This document shows, piece after piece, positions 28,901-36,423 of a DNA stretch of 64,000 nucleotides (position 1 is its first letter; each line of letters starts with the position of its first letter). The notes beneath the pieces are model-generated. The model made no database searches, was not told the DNA's origin, and saw nothing but the letters and a program-made list of their open reading frames with translations. Made by a program: the position numbers and the translations under genes. Source of the stretch: Burkholderia lata (lineage in GTDB: Bacteria; Pseudomonadota; Gammaproteobacteria; Burkholderiales; Burkholderiaceae); the NCBI RefSeq assembly GCF_902499335.1, contig NZ_CABVQK010000002.1, positions 558,001-622,000 on the forward strand. Reading direction: 5' to 3'.

Positions 28901-29098
28901 CTCGATCAGCGCGGTCACCGATTCCTCGACGACCTGCGCGGACGCGCCCGGGTACGTCGCATAGATGCTGACGACGGGCGGTGCGATGTCCGGGTACTGC
29001 GCAACGGGCAGCGCGCGGATCGCGAATGCGCCGCCCAGCATGATGAAGATTGCGATCACCCACGCGAAGACGGGGCGATCGATGAAGAAACGTGCCAT
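25961..29098 (-). CDS. amrB: RND multidrug efflux pump inner-membrane transporter (AcrB/MexB/AmrB type)
   Basis: 1045 residues, full length for the HAE-1 family. N-terminus MARFFIDRPVFAWVIAIFIML is the classic first helix. GxxxDD in ILVDDAIVVVENVER (helix 4) supplies the proton-relay aspartates. A second homologous half begins around residue 540. It uses proton motive force to expel drugs through oprA. It probably corresponds to the pump called AmrB in B. pseudomallei (aminoglycosides, macrolides) and RND-3 in B. cenocepacia; substrates here are inference. It overlaps oprA and follows the adaptor gene by 20 bases. Confidence 0.94.
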   Translation of the reverse strand: MARFFIDRPVFAWVIAIFIMLGGAFAIRALPVAQYPDIAPPVVSIYATYPGASAQVVEESVTALIEREMNGAPGLMYTSATSSAGMASLYLTFKQGVNADLAAVEVQNRLKTVEARLPEPVRRDGIQVEKAADNIQLVVSLTSDDGRMTAVQLGEYASANVVQALRRVEGVGKVQFWGAEYAMRIWPDPVKMAGHGLTASDIASAVRAHNARVTIGDIGRSAVPASAPIAATVFADAPLKTPADFGAIALRTQADGSALTLRDVARIEFGGNDYNYPSYVNGKVATGMGIKLAPGSNAVSTEKRVRATMDELSAYFPPGVKYQIPYETSSFVRVSMNKVVTTLIEAGVLVFLVMFLFMQNLRATLIPTLVVPVALAGTFGVMYAAGFSINVLTMFGMVLAIGILVDDAIVVVENVERLMVEEGLGPYDATVKAMKQISGAIIGITVVLTSVFLPMAFFGGAVGNIYRQFALSLAVSIGFSAFLALSLTPALCATLLKPVSGGHHEKRGFFGWFNRFVASSTQRYATRVGKMLKKPVRWLVVYGALTGVAGLMLTQLPTAFLPDEDQGNFMVMVIRPQGTPLAETMQSVREVESAIRRDEPTAFTYALGGFNLYGEGPNGGMIFVSLKNWKERKSEDAHVQAIVARINERFASTPNTTVFAMNSPALPDLGSSSGFDFRLQNRGGLDYATFSAAREQLLATGRKDPALADLMFAGTQDAPQLKLDIDRAKASALGVSMDEINTTLAVMFGSDYIGDFMHGTQVRRVVVQADGLHRLDPDDVKKLRVRNARGEMVPLAAFTTLHWTLGPPQLTRYNGFPSFTINGSAAEGHSSGEAMAAIERLAGKLPAGTGFSWSGQSFEERLSGAQAPMLFALSVLVVFLALAALYESWSIPFAVMLVVPLGVIGAVLGVTLRMMPNDIYFKVGLIATIGLSAKNAILIVEVAKDLVAQRMSLVDAALEAARLRLRPIVMTSLAFGVGVLPLAFASGAASGAQMAIGTGVLGGVITATVLAVFLVPLFFVIVGRLFDVGPRRRGGAQPATMEGSQ

Positions 29099-29118
29099 GG
29101 TGGTGTGGTGTTAACCGG

Positions 29119-30318
29119 TCAGGTTTGACGGGCAGCCGCCTGCGAAGCGGCCGCTGCCGGCGCTGCCTTCGACGGCGGCGCCTTCTCGACGGGCTTGACG
29201 GCCGTATCGGGCGCGAACTGCGCGGCGTTGTCGACAATCACGCGCTCGCCGCCCGCGAGGCCGCGCGTGATGCGCCAGTCATGGCCGCTCATCTGGTCGG
29301 CCGCGACCTCGACGTCCTTGACCTTGCCGTTCGTGCCGACGACCCGCACCGACGTGCGGTCGGCCGTGCGCAGCAGCGCATCGCGCGGCACGAGGATCGC
29401 CCGCTGGTCGACCGCCGTGTCGAGCGCGATCCGCACATACGCGCCCGGCAGCAGCTCGCGCTCCGGATTCGGGAACAGCGCGCGCATCGCGACGGTGTCG
29501 GTGGTCGGATCGACCGCGAGATCGCTGAACAGCAGCTTGCCCTTCAGCGGGTACGCGGTGCCGTCGGCACGCAGCAGCGTCACCGCGATGTCGTGCTGCG
29601 CGATGCCCGTCGCCCGCCCGCTCTTCACCGCGCGGCGCAGCGTGTCGACGTCGGCGGCCGGCTGCGAGAAGTTCACGTAGATCGGATCGAGCTGCTCGAC
29701 GGTCGTGAGCGGCGTCGCCTCGTTCTGGCCGACCAGCGCGCCTTCGGTCACGAGCGCGCGCCGTGCGCGGCCCGCGATCGGCGCGGTGACGGTCGCATAG
29801 TCGAGCTGCAACTGCGCCCGAGCGAGTTCCGCCTTCGCGGACGCAACGTCGGCCTTCGCCTGCGTGTCGGCCGCGACCGCCTCGGTGTGGTCGCGCTCGC
29901 TCACCGCGCGATCGCGCACGAGATCGTCGTAACGGCGGCGCTTGTCGCTCGCCGCGAGCGCGGCGGCCTGCGCCTTCGCAAGCGCACCCTGCGCGGCGTC
30001 GCGCGCGGCCTTCAGCGGCGCGGGATCGATGCGGAACAGCACCGCGCCCTGCTTCACTTCCTGGCCTTCCTCGTAGGTGCGCGCGGTCACGATGCCCGCA
30101 ACCCGCGCGCGCACCTCCGCCTGCCGGTAGGCGTCGAGCCGGCCCGGCAATTCGACGGTCATCGGCACGGCCGTCGGGCGCACCGTCACGACCGTTGCCT
30201 GTTTCGCGGCCTCCGGCGCGGCGTCCTTGTCGCCCTTTCCACATCCGGCCAGGGCCAGCACGGCCGCCAGCGCGAACGGCGCCAGCCGGTGGCGCAACAG
30301 GGAGCGATTGTTATTCAT
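29119..30318 (-). CDS. amrA: RND efflux periplasmic adaptor lipoprotein (AmrA/AcrA type)
   Basis: 399 residues of the membrane-fusion family. A signal peptide ends LALAGC (lipobox). The lipoyl half-motifs (RVAGIVTARTYEEGQEVKQGAVLFRID and the partner after the coiled coil, ATVTAPIAGRAR) enclose an alpha-hairpin around residues 100-165. It bridges the pump and the outer-membrane channel. Its ATG has GAGG 8 bases ahead. The C-terminal tail is Ala/Lys rich. First gene of the operon, divergent from amrR, with an operator-like palindrome between them. Confidence 0.93.
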   Translation of the reverse strand: MNNNRSLLRHRLAPFALAAVLALAGCGKGDKDAAPEAAKQATVVTVRPTAVPMTVELPGRLDAYRQAEVRARVAGIVTARTYEEGQEVKQGAVLFRIDPAPLKAARDAAQGALAKAQAAALAASDKRRRYDDLVRDRAVSERDHTEAVAADTQAKADVASAKAELARAQLQLDYATVTAPIAGRARRALVTEGALVGQNEATPLTTVEQLDPIYVNFSQPAADVDTLRRAVKSGRATGIAQHDIAVTLLRADGTAYPLKGKLLFSDLAVDPTTDTVAMRALFPNPERELLPGAYVRIALDTAVDQRAILVPRDALLRTADRTSVRVVGTNGKVKDVEVAADQMSGHDWRITRGLAGGERVIVDNAAQFAPDTAVKPVEKAPPSKAAPAAAASQAAARQT

Positions 30319-30375
30319 GTGTGACCTCGGATCGATCGCCGCCGATAAAATGCGGCAGCTCAGGGTGGCCGATTA

Positions 30376-30395
30376 TAATCAGTCACGACTGATTA
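30376..30395. promoter_or_regulatory. Palindromic operator between efflux operon and its TetR regulator
   Basis: Perfect inverted repeat TAATCAGT-CACG-ACTGATTA, a 20-base site of the size TetR/AcrR proteins bind, 58 bases from the adaptor start and 74 bases from the regulator start. It probably represses both divergent genes. Confidence 0.75.
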
Positions 30396-30468
30396 AATAC
30401 ACGCTGTTTCAATCTGCCCGTCACACTGTCTCAATAAAACGACAGCGAACTGTAAGGAATCTCAGGAC

Positions 30469-31116
30469 ATGGCCCGCAAGACCCGGGAAGAATCGCTCGC
30501 CATCAAGCACCGGATCCTCGACGCAGCCGAGCTCGTGCTGCTCGAGAAAGGCGTTGCGCAAACCGCGATGGCGGACCTCGCCGAGGCCGCCGGGATGTCG
30601 CGGGGCGCCGTCTACGGCCACTACCGCAACAAGATGGAAGTGTGTCTCGCGCTGTGCGACCGCGCGTTCGCGCGCACGTCGGAAGGCTTCGACGCGGGCG
30701 AAGGGCTGCCCCCGCTCGCCACGCTGCGGCGTGCCGCGTCGCACTATCTGCAGGAATGCGGCGAGCCGGGCCCGATGCAGCGCGTGCTCGTGATCCTCTA
30801 TACGAAGTGCGAGCAGAGCGAGGAAAACGGCGCGCTGCAACGGCGCCGCATGCTACTCGAATTGCAGATGCTGCGGATCACGAAGGCACTGCTGCGCCGC
30901 GCGATCGCGGCCGGCGAAGTCGCCGCCGATCTCGACGTGCACCTGGCCGCCGTCTATCTCGTGTCGCTGCTCGAAGGCGTGTTCGCGTCGATGATCTGGA
31001 CCAACCGGCTGCGCGGCAACCTGTGGACCGACGCCGAGGCCATGCTCGACGCCGGCTTCGACACCGTGCGCACATCCGCCGCGCTGCGCATCCGCGCGCA
31101 CAAATTGCCGGACTGA
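30469..31116 (+). CDS. amrR: TetR-family repressor of the RND operon (AmrR/AcrR type)
   Basis: 215 residues. The N-terminal helix-turn-helix reads ILDAAELVLLEKG...AAGMSRGAVYGHYRNKMEV (residues about 17-65), typical of AcrR-like regulators. The remaining ligand domain is helical. It starts with ATG and AGGA 4 bases upstream. Its position divergent from the efflux genes with a shared palindrome makes it their local repressor. Inducer unknown. Confidence 0.9.
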   Translation: MARKTREESLAIKHRILDAAELVLLEKGVAQTAMADLAEAAGMSRGAVYGHYRNKMEVCLALCDRAFARTSEGFDAGEGLPPLATLRRAASHYLQECGEPGPMQRVLVILYTKCEQSEENGALQRRRMLLELQMLRITKALLRRAIAAGEVAADLDVHLAAVYLVSLLEGVFASMIWTNRLRGNLWTDAEAMLDAGFDTVRTSAALRIRAHKLPD

Positions 31117-31262
31117 CGGGATTTGTCGTAATAAATGCTGATTTAACCCGATTTACCGCACTGCGAAACGAATGAGCTGACCCCCTTTAAAATTTTTAAC
31201 GTTTTGCGGAACATCGGTAGACTGACGCTGTCATCTTTCTTTAGCGTCTTCGTGATAACCGG

Positions 31263-31357
31263 GTTCGACCCGGTATGCACGCCGCCGTTCGAAGCGGGTC
31301 CACCCGCGCGTTGGGTCGAACGGAAACGATACAGGCCCCTGGCGGGGCCTGTTTTGT
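31263..31357 (+). ncRNA. Candidate structured RNA or leader ending in a terminator
   Basis: Three nested or sequential helices can be drawn. GTTCGACCC (31263-31271) pairs with GGGTCGAAC (31313-31321). Inside it GCGGGT-CC-ACCCGC (31294-31307) forms a hairpin. After it CAGGCCCC-TGGC-GGGGCCTG is followed by TTTTGTT (31332-31357), a standard terminator. No protein frame explains them. It may be a small RNA or an attenuator in the leader of the downstream peptidase gene. No promoter can be firmly set. Confidence 0.45.
31332..31357 (+). terminator. Rho-independent terminator after tetR and before the M23 peptidase
   Basis: Stem of 8 bp (CAGGCCCC at 31332-31339 with GGGGCCTG at 31344-31351), 4-base loop, then TTTTGTT. 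It lies 215 bases after the tetR stop and 87 bases ahead of the peptidase start. Confidence 0.85.
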
Positions 31358-31444
31358 TGCACGCCCGCCGCCCGCCCCGTCGCTGCCCGACGGATGTGCC
31401 GCCGGTGGCCCCTGCCCACACCCCTTTGAACCGCTTTCCTGGAT

Positions 31445-32716
31445 GTGGACACCTTGGTCAAGTCTGCCGCTACCCCTGATGCTTTCGCGCCCGGCCGCGC
31501 GCAGCGCGTTGTGCGCGCGCTCGTACCGGCCGCCGTGCTCGGCGCCCTCGCCGCACTCGGCCTCGCAGCGCTGCCGGCCGTGTCGCAACTGCCGGGCGCC
31601 GTCGACTCCGGCACGGCCGCGCTGCCGCAGCGCGTGCTGTCCGACACGCCGTTTCCCACCGCGCAGCATTTCGTGACGAGCGAACTCGCCCGCACGATCG
31701 GCGAGCGCAACGATGCCGGCGAACGCAACGACCGCAGCCAGCAGCCGGGTCTGTTCGCACCGCTCAGCGCGCACCGCAACGAGATGCTCGGCTATGCGAA
31801 CCTGTTCCAGTTCGCGGCCCCTGAAAACCAGCACGGGATGCGCGCGGGCGACATCGAGCTCACGCTGTCCGATACGCTGAACCGTCTCGACGTACCGCCC
31901 GAGGTGCGCATCCAGCTCGGCGATCTCGTCAGCGGCAAGGTCGCGATGCGGGCGAGCGCGCAGCGCGGCGACTACTACCGCGTCGCATACGATACGAACG
32001 ACGGCACGCCGCGCCTCACCGCGCTAGAGCTGCGCGTCGCCGGCCGCACGTTCGGCGCGATCTGGTTCCGCGCGCCGGGCGCGGAGCACGGCGCGTACTA
32101 CGCACTCGACGGCTCGCCGCTCGAAGCCGCCGCATTCACGATGCCGGTCAAGTGGACGCGCATCAGCTCGTTCTTCGGCGAGCGCATCCATCCGCTGTCG
32201 CAGGCGATGGCGTTCCACACGGGCGTCGATCTCGCCGCGCCGAGCGGCACGCCCGTCGACGCGGCGGCCGACGGCGTCGTGTCGTTCGTCGGCACCGATC
32301 CGGGCGGCTACGGACGCTACGTGATCGTCGATCATGCCGATGGGTACTCGACCTACTACGCGCACCTGTCCGCGTTCGCGCACGGCCTCAAGACGGGCGA
32401 AGCCGTGAAGCAAGGCCAGCGCATCGGCTCGGTCGGGATGACCGGCGCCGCCACGGGCCCGCACCTGCACTTCGAGGTGCGCGTCGCGAACGATCCGGTC
32501 GACCCGCTCGTCACGCTCGCGAGCGCGCAGACGGCGCTGTCCGACATGCAGCTCACCGCCTTCCGCCACGAAGCGGCGCAGTGGCGCTTCCGTCTCGCGT
32601 CGATCAGTACGGCGCCGTTCGCGTTCGCGCAGAACGACGGGCCGCTGTGGGGCGATTTCGCGACCGACTCGTCGACACTGCGCGCGGTCTTCAATACGCA
32701 TTACTCGGCGTCGTGA
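31445..32716 (+). CDS. M23 (LytM-type) metallopeptidase, membrane-anchored cell-wall hydrolase
   Basis: 423 residues. A hydrophobic stretch near residues 24-45 suggests an N-terminal membrane anchor. A middle domain around residues 100-200 is like the OapA/LysM-like part of NlpD/MepM-type proteins. The peptidase domain (about 230-345) has the zinc ligands HTGVDLAAP and GPHLHFE. It would cut peptidoglycan cross-links. It starts with GTG at 31445 after the terminator, since no nearby ATG fits the frame. Not linked to the RND operon by function. Confidence 0.87.
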   Translation: MDTLVKSAATPDAFAPGRAQRVVRALVPAAVLGALAALGLAALPAVSQLPGAVDSGTAALPQRVLSDTPFPTAQHFVTSELARTIGERNDAGERNDRSQQPGLFAPLSAHRNEMLGYANLFQFAAPENQHGMRAGDIELTLSDTLNRLDVPPEVRIQLGDLVSGKVAMRASAQRGDYYRVAYDTNDGTPRLTALELRVAGRTFGAIWFRAPGAEHGAYYALDGSPLEAAAFTMPVKWTRISSFFGERIHPLSQAMAFHTGVDLAAPSGTPVDAAADGVVSFVGTDPGGYGRYVIVDHADGYSTYYAHLSAFAHGLKTGEAVKQGQRIGSVGMTGAATGPHLHFEVRVANDPVDPLVTLASAQTALSDMQLTAFRHEAAQWRFRLASISTAPFAFAQNDGPLWGDFATDSSTLRAVFNTHYSAS

Positions 32717-32881
32717 CGCATCTGCCGCCCGTCGCCGCTCGATGAGCAGCGGCGCGCGCGCCCGGCCCTCTACCGTCCTTGTCCGTACTGCCCGCCGGGC
32801 CCGACCTGCCAGGCGTACGGCCCACTGCACACATTCACCCATGCTGCTTCATCGGCCATTCGAAACGGCCGCGGCATGCCG

Positions 32882-33607
32882 TCACCGCGCAGGTTCCGTG
32901 TATTCGGCCGCCGCATGCGCGGCACGTTCCGCGCGCGGGCGACGCGACAGCAGCCAGCGTGCCGCGCCGTCGAGCGACGTGCACAGCACCAGATAGATCA
33001 GCGCGACGAACAGGAAGATCGGCGCCGGATACACCATCAGCCGGTTGTTCACCTGCGTCGCGACGAACGACAGCTCCGGCACGCCGACGATATACGCGAG
33101 CGACGTGTCCTTCACGAGCGCGACCCACTGGTTGACGAACGACGGCGTCATGATCCGGATCGCCTGCGGCAGCAGCACGTAGCGCACCGTCTGCCAGCGC
33201 GTGAGCCCGAGCGACAGCCCGGCCTGCCATTGCCCGTCGCCGGCCGCGACGATGCCCGCATGCACCGCATGCGCGAGATACGCGCCGCCGATCAGCGCGA
33301 GCGCGCACACGACCGTCGCGAGCCCCGGCACGTCCATGTGCAGCAGCATGGGCATCAGGAAGTAGGTCCAGAAAATCAGCATCAGCACCGGAATCGCGCG
33401 GAAGAAGCCGATGAACGCGAGCAGCAGCACGCGTGCCGGGCCGCGCGCGAGCGCCATCGCGACGCCGAGCGCGATCCCGAGCACGGCCGATGCGACGGCC
33501 GACGCGATCGCGAGCAGCAGCGACAGCGCGGCGCCGCCGAGCGGCCCCTCCGGGAACGCGCCGACGAGCAGGTACGGCAGATTGGAGAACAGCAGTGAAA
33601 AATCCAT
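32882..33607 (-). CDS. Polar amino-acid ABC transporter permease (HisM/GlnP type)
   Basis: 241 residues with several hydrophobic helices and the inner-membrane EAA-like loop (GAGLSLGLTRWQTVRYVLLPQAIR pattern near residue 145). It would form an inner-membrane channel for an amino acid together with the neighbouring permease. ATG 33607 sits 2 bases after the stop of the upstream permease. No ATPase gene lies within the window near it, so the energy-coupling subunit must be elsewhere. Confidence 0.88.
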   Translation of the reverse strand: MDFSLLFSNLPYLLVGAFPEGPLGGAALSLLLAIASAVASAVLGIALGVAMALARGPARVLLLAFIGFFRAIPVLMLIFWTYFLMPMLLHMDVPGLATVVCALALIGGAYLAHAVHAGIVAAGDGQWQAGLSLGLTRWQTVRYVLLPQAIRIMTPSFVNQWVALVKDTSLAYIVGVPELSFVATQVNNRLMVYPAPIFLFVALIYLVLCTSLDGAARWLLSRRPRAERAAHAAAEYTEPAR

Positions 33608-33609
33608 CG

Positions 33610-34332
33610 TCAGCGCCCCGCTCCCAGCCGGTCGCGCCATTGCGTCGCCGCATACGCACCCGCTTCGATCGCGGCCACCGCCGCGACGTACAGCACGGTC
33701 GCCACGCCGAATGCGGCGAACGTCTTGAACGTCTCGGTCTCGACCTGCCGCGACGCATACGACAGCTCGGCCACGCCGATCGCCATCGCGAGCGACGAAT
33801 TCTTCACGAGATTCATGTATTGGCCGAACAGCGGCGGCAACGCGATACGCACGGCCTGCGGCAGCACCACGTAGCGCAGCGACTGCATCGGCGTGAGGCC
33901 GAGCGCGGCCGCCGCGTCGTGCTGCGCGCGCCGCACGCCGCGCAGGCCCGCTTCGCATTCCTCGGCGACGAACGCGGCCGTGTACGCGCTCAGCCCGACC
34001 CAGCCCGCGACGAATTCGAACGACGGCCATGCGAGCGTGAACGGGCCGACGCTCAACGCATGGCGCGCGTTCAGCCACGCGATCCACGTGTCGGGCAGCA
34101 GCGACGCGACGCCGAAATACCAGAACAGCAACTGCACGAGCAGCGGCGTGTTGCGGAACGTGAGGACGTACGCGGCCGCCAGTGCGCGCGGCACCGTGCC
34201 GCGCGCATGCCGCATGACCGCGAGCAGCAGCCCGCCGGCGGTCGCTGCGACGGCCGACGCGGCCGCGAGGCCGAGCGTCAGCAGGAAGCCCTGCCAGAGC
34301 CAGGACAGATATTTGGGAGCCAACCCGAGCAT
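33610..34332 (-). CDS. Polar amino-acid ABC transporter permease (HisQ/GltK type)
   Basis: 240 residues, same family as the next gene: a first helix region LSWLWQGFLLTLGLAAASAVAAT and the EAA loop AAAALGLTPMQSLRYVVLPQAVR. Paired membrane subunits of this size are standard for glutamate/histidine type importers. It is preceded by the binding-protein gene and followed closely by the second permease. Confidence 0.88.
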   Translation of the reverse strand: MLGLAPKYLSWLWQGFLLTLGLAAASAVAATAGGLLLAVMRHARGTVPRALAAAYVLTFRNTPLLVQLLFWYFGVASLLPDTWIAWLNARHALSVGPFTLAWPSFEFVAGWVGLSAYTAAFVAEECEAGLRGVRRAQHDAAAALGLTPMQSLRYVVLPQAVRIALPPLFGQYMNLVKNSSLAMAIGVAELSYASRQVETETFKTFAAFGVATVLYVAAVAAIEAGAYAATQWRDRLGAGR

Positions 34333-34376
34333 GCTGTGTTGCGGGCACGAAGCGCGCGATCGGAAGAAAACGGAAA

Positions 34377-34412
34377 GCGCCGCGCGGCCGAGGGTCCGGC
34401 CGATCGCGGCGC
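34377..34412 (-). terminator. Stem-loop between amino-acid binding protein and permease
   Basis: GCGCCGCG (34377-34384) pairs with CGCGGCGC (34405-34412). On the minus strand this is followed by TTTCCGTTTTCTTCC. The site lies in the 94-base gap, so partial termination would give more binding protein than permease. Confidence 0.45.
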
Positions 34413-34426
34413 GCGTGCGATGCGGA

Positions 34427-35242
34427 TCAGGTCTTGTCGCCGATCCGGAAGATGCGCGTGAGCGGCGTCTTCGTCGTCGGCCCGAACCATGCGTCGTAGA
34501 TCTGCACGGCGCGGCCGTTCGCCTCGAGCCCCTTCAGCGTGTCGTTGACGAAGCCGAGCAGGCGCGTCTCGCCCTTCGGCACGCCGACGCCCATGTAGTC
34601 GTTCGAGATCGTGAATGCCGGGATCTCGTAGTTCTGCTTGTCCGGCACGTTCGCGAGCAGCCCGATCAGCTTCGGGCCGTCCTGCGTGATCGCCTGCACG
34701 TTGCCGGCGCGCAGCGCGGCGAACGCGAACGGCGTGTCGTCGTACGCGACGATCGTCGCCTTCGGGAATTTCTCGCGCAGCGTGATCTCGTTGGTCGTGC
34801 CCTTGTCGGCGCCGACGCGCAGCGCGTTCAGTTGGTCGGCCGATTTCAGCACGCCCTTCTTCGCGAGAAACTGCTGGCCCGACGAGAAATACGGAATGCT
34901 GAAATCGACCTGCTTCGCGCGCTCGTCGGTGATCGTGAAGTTCGCGAGCACGAGATCGACCTTGCCGGACGTCAGGAACGGAATGCGGTTCGCGGGGTTG
35001 GTCGGCTGGAGCTGCAGCTTCACGCCGAGCTTGTCGGCGAGCGCCTTCGCATAGTCGACGTCGAGGCCGACGATGTGATTGCTTTTGCCGTCGACATAGC
35101 CGAACGGCGGGTTGCTGTCGAACGTCGCGACGCGCAGCACGCCGGCTTTCTTGATGTCGTCGAGACGGTCCGCATGCGCGACGGTGCCTGCGGTAATGAG
35201 TGCAGCCCCGATGAGCCACGTAGCGAGAGTGTGGAATTTCAT
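34427..35242 (-). CDS. Periplasmic amino-acid binding protein (GlnH/HisJ family)
   Basis: 271 residues with a signal peptide (WLIGAALITAGTVAHA) and the family-3 binding-protein fold: RVATFDSNPPFGYVDGKS near residue 40, IVGLDVDYAKALADKLG and LANFTITDERAKQVDFSIPY. It captures a polar amino acid for the two permeases. ATG 35242 is chosen because longer frames have no signal peptide. Ligand not resolvable. Confidence 0.88.
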   Translation of the reverse strand: MKFHTLATWLIGAALITAGTVAHADRLDDIKKAGVLRVATFDSNPPFGYVDGKSNHIVGLDVDYAKALADKLGVKLQLQPTNPANRIPFLTSGKVDLVLANFTITDERAKQVDFSIPYFSSGQQFLAKKGVLKSADQLNALRVGADKGTTNEITLREKFPKATIVAYDDTPFAFAALRAGNVQAITQDGPKLIGLLANVPDKQNYEIPAFTISNDYMGVGVPKGETRLLGFVNDTLKGLEANGRAVQIYDAWFGPTTKTPLTRIFRIGDKT

Positions 35243-35453
35243 GAGCACGACCTGATTTGTTATGAAGGCCGCCGCGGATCGCGCGGCGGCCCGGTTCGAA
35301 GAACATCGCGACGGAGTGTGTCGTCGCGAAGCCGCTAACGTATCAGCGCGTGCGGCGAATCCGAACCAACAAATGGTGCTTTGCTCAGCGGGTTTCGTGA
35401 TGAGCCACGCGGGCCGCGGGCGCGGCATCGTACCGCGTGCCGCTTCCCGCGCA

Positions 35454-36149
35454 TCACCCGGCGAGCGCGGTCGCCGCCTCGTCGATCAGCGCCGCGACGG
35501 CCACCGGTTTCGACGCGAGCGACGCATGGCTCGCATCGAGCGTGATGACCTTGCGTGCGTCCATCCGCGCCGACATCCGCTGCTGGTTTTCCGGCGCGAT
35601 CATCCGGTCTTCGCTCGAGATCTGGTACCACGACGGTTTCACGCGCCACGCGGGCGCGTGGATGGTGTCCGCGAAGGTGCTCGCCACCGGCGCCTTCTGC
35701 GTGACGGCCATCACGAGCGCTTCGTCCGACGAAAGGTCCTGGCAGAAGCTCTCGTGGAATTTGTCGGGCTTGATCCACAGATAGCCGTCGCTGTCGGGAG
35801 CGAGGTTCGGCGCGGCGGCCGGCAGGTGTTCCTGCGTGATTCCGCCGGGGCTTTCGCCGGCGTCGGGCGCGAATGCGGCAATGAACACGAGGCCCGCGAC
35901 GTTCGGCAGGTTGCCGGCCTCGGTGATGACTGCGCCGCCGTACGAATGGCCGACCAGCAGCACGGGGCCCGCCTGCTGCGCGACCATCCGGCGCGTGCGT
36001 TCGGCGTCGTCGGCGAGCGAGGTCAGCGGCAATTCGACCGCATGCAGCGATTCATGGCCCTTGCGCGCGAGTTCGACGATCACTTTTGCCCAGTGCGCGG
36101 CGCCGCCCCAGAAGCCGTGCACGAGCACGATCGCGGGTTTGCTCATCAT
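35454..36149 (-). CDS. Alpha/beta hydrolase (esterase-like)
   Basis: 231 residues with a nucleophile elbow GHSYGG (Ser near residue 69) and C-terminal acid/His region around LDASHASLA. It lacks a signal peptide and is cytoplasmic. The sequence resembles the small alpha/beta-fold hydrolases often placed with pyrethroid-hydrolase or hydroxynitrile-lyase-like esterases; its substrate is unknown. Two adjacent ATG codons (36149 and 36146) follow AAGGAGAG; the second has better spacing. Stands alone. Confidence 0.85.
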   Translation of the reverse strand: MMSKPAIVLVHGFWGGAAHWAKVIVELARKGHESLHAVELPLTSLADDAERTRRMVAQQAGPVLLVGHSYGGAVITEAGNLPNVAGLVFIAAFAPDAGESPGGITQEHLPAAAPNLAPDSDGYLWIKPDKFHESFCQDLSSDEALVMAVTQKAPVASTFADTIHAPAWRVKPSWYQISSEDRMIAPENQQRMSARMDARKVITLDASHASLASKPVAVAALIDEAATALAG

Positions 36150-36288
36150 GACTCTCCTTGACGTGGCATGTCATCGAACTGTCACCGGCCCGGCCGATCC
36201 GGGCCATCGCGCGGACATGCAGCAACCAGCATAGGCGAGCCGCCGCGCGCGACCAACCCCGCCGGGGCCGGCGTGAGACGCAGCGCAC

Positions 36289-36319
36289 AAAAAAAGACGC
36301 CCGCTGCAAGCAGCGGGCG
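36289..36319 (-). terminator. Terminator of the agmatine/putrescine operon
   Basis: GCCCGCTG (36299-36306), loop CAAG, CAGCGGGC (36311-36318). On the minus strand T-run at 36295-36289 follows. It is about 105 bases downstream of the last deiminase gene. Confidence 0.8.
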
Positions 36320-36423
36320 CGAATCCCAGTCAAGGAGGTGTCACACGAACTACGGGCCCAGATTAAGGAATTCGCCCGTCATGGACAACGAATCGATTTC
36401 AATATCGATATGACGGGACACGC

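Noticed and set aside
31255-31320. Possible tRNA because of GGGTTCGACCC
   Set aside because: The loop is too small for a T-loop and no acceptor or anticodon arms can be built; the repeat is better read as part of the candidate RNA helix.
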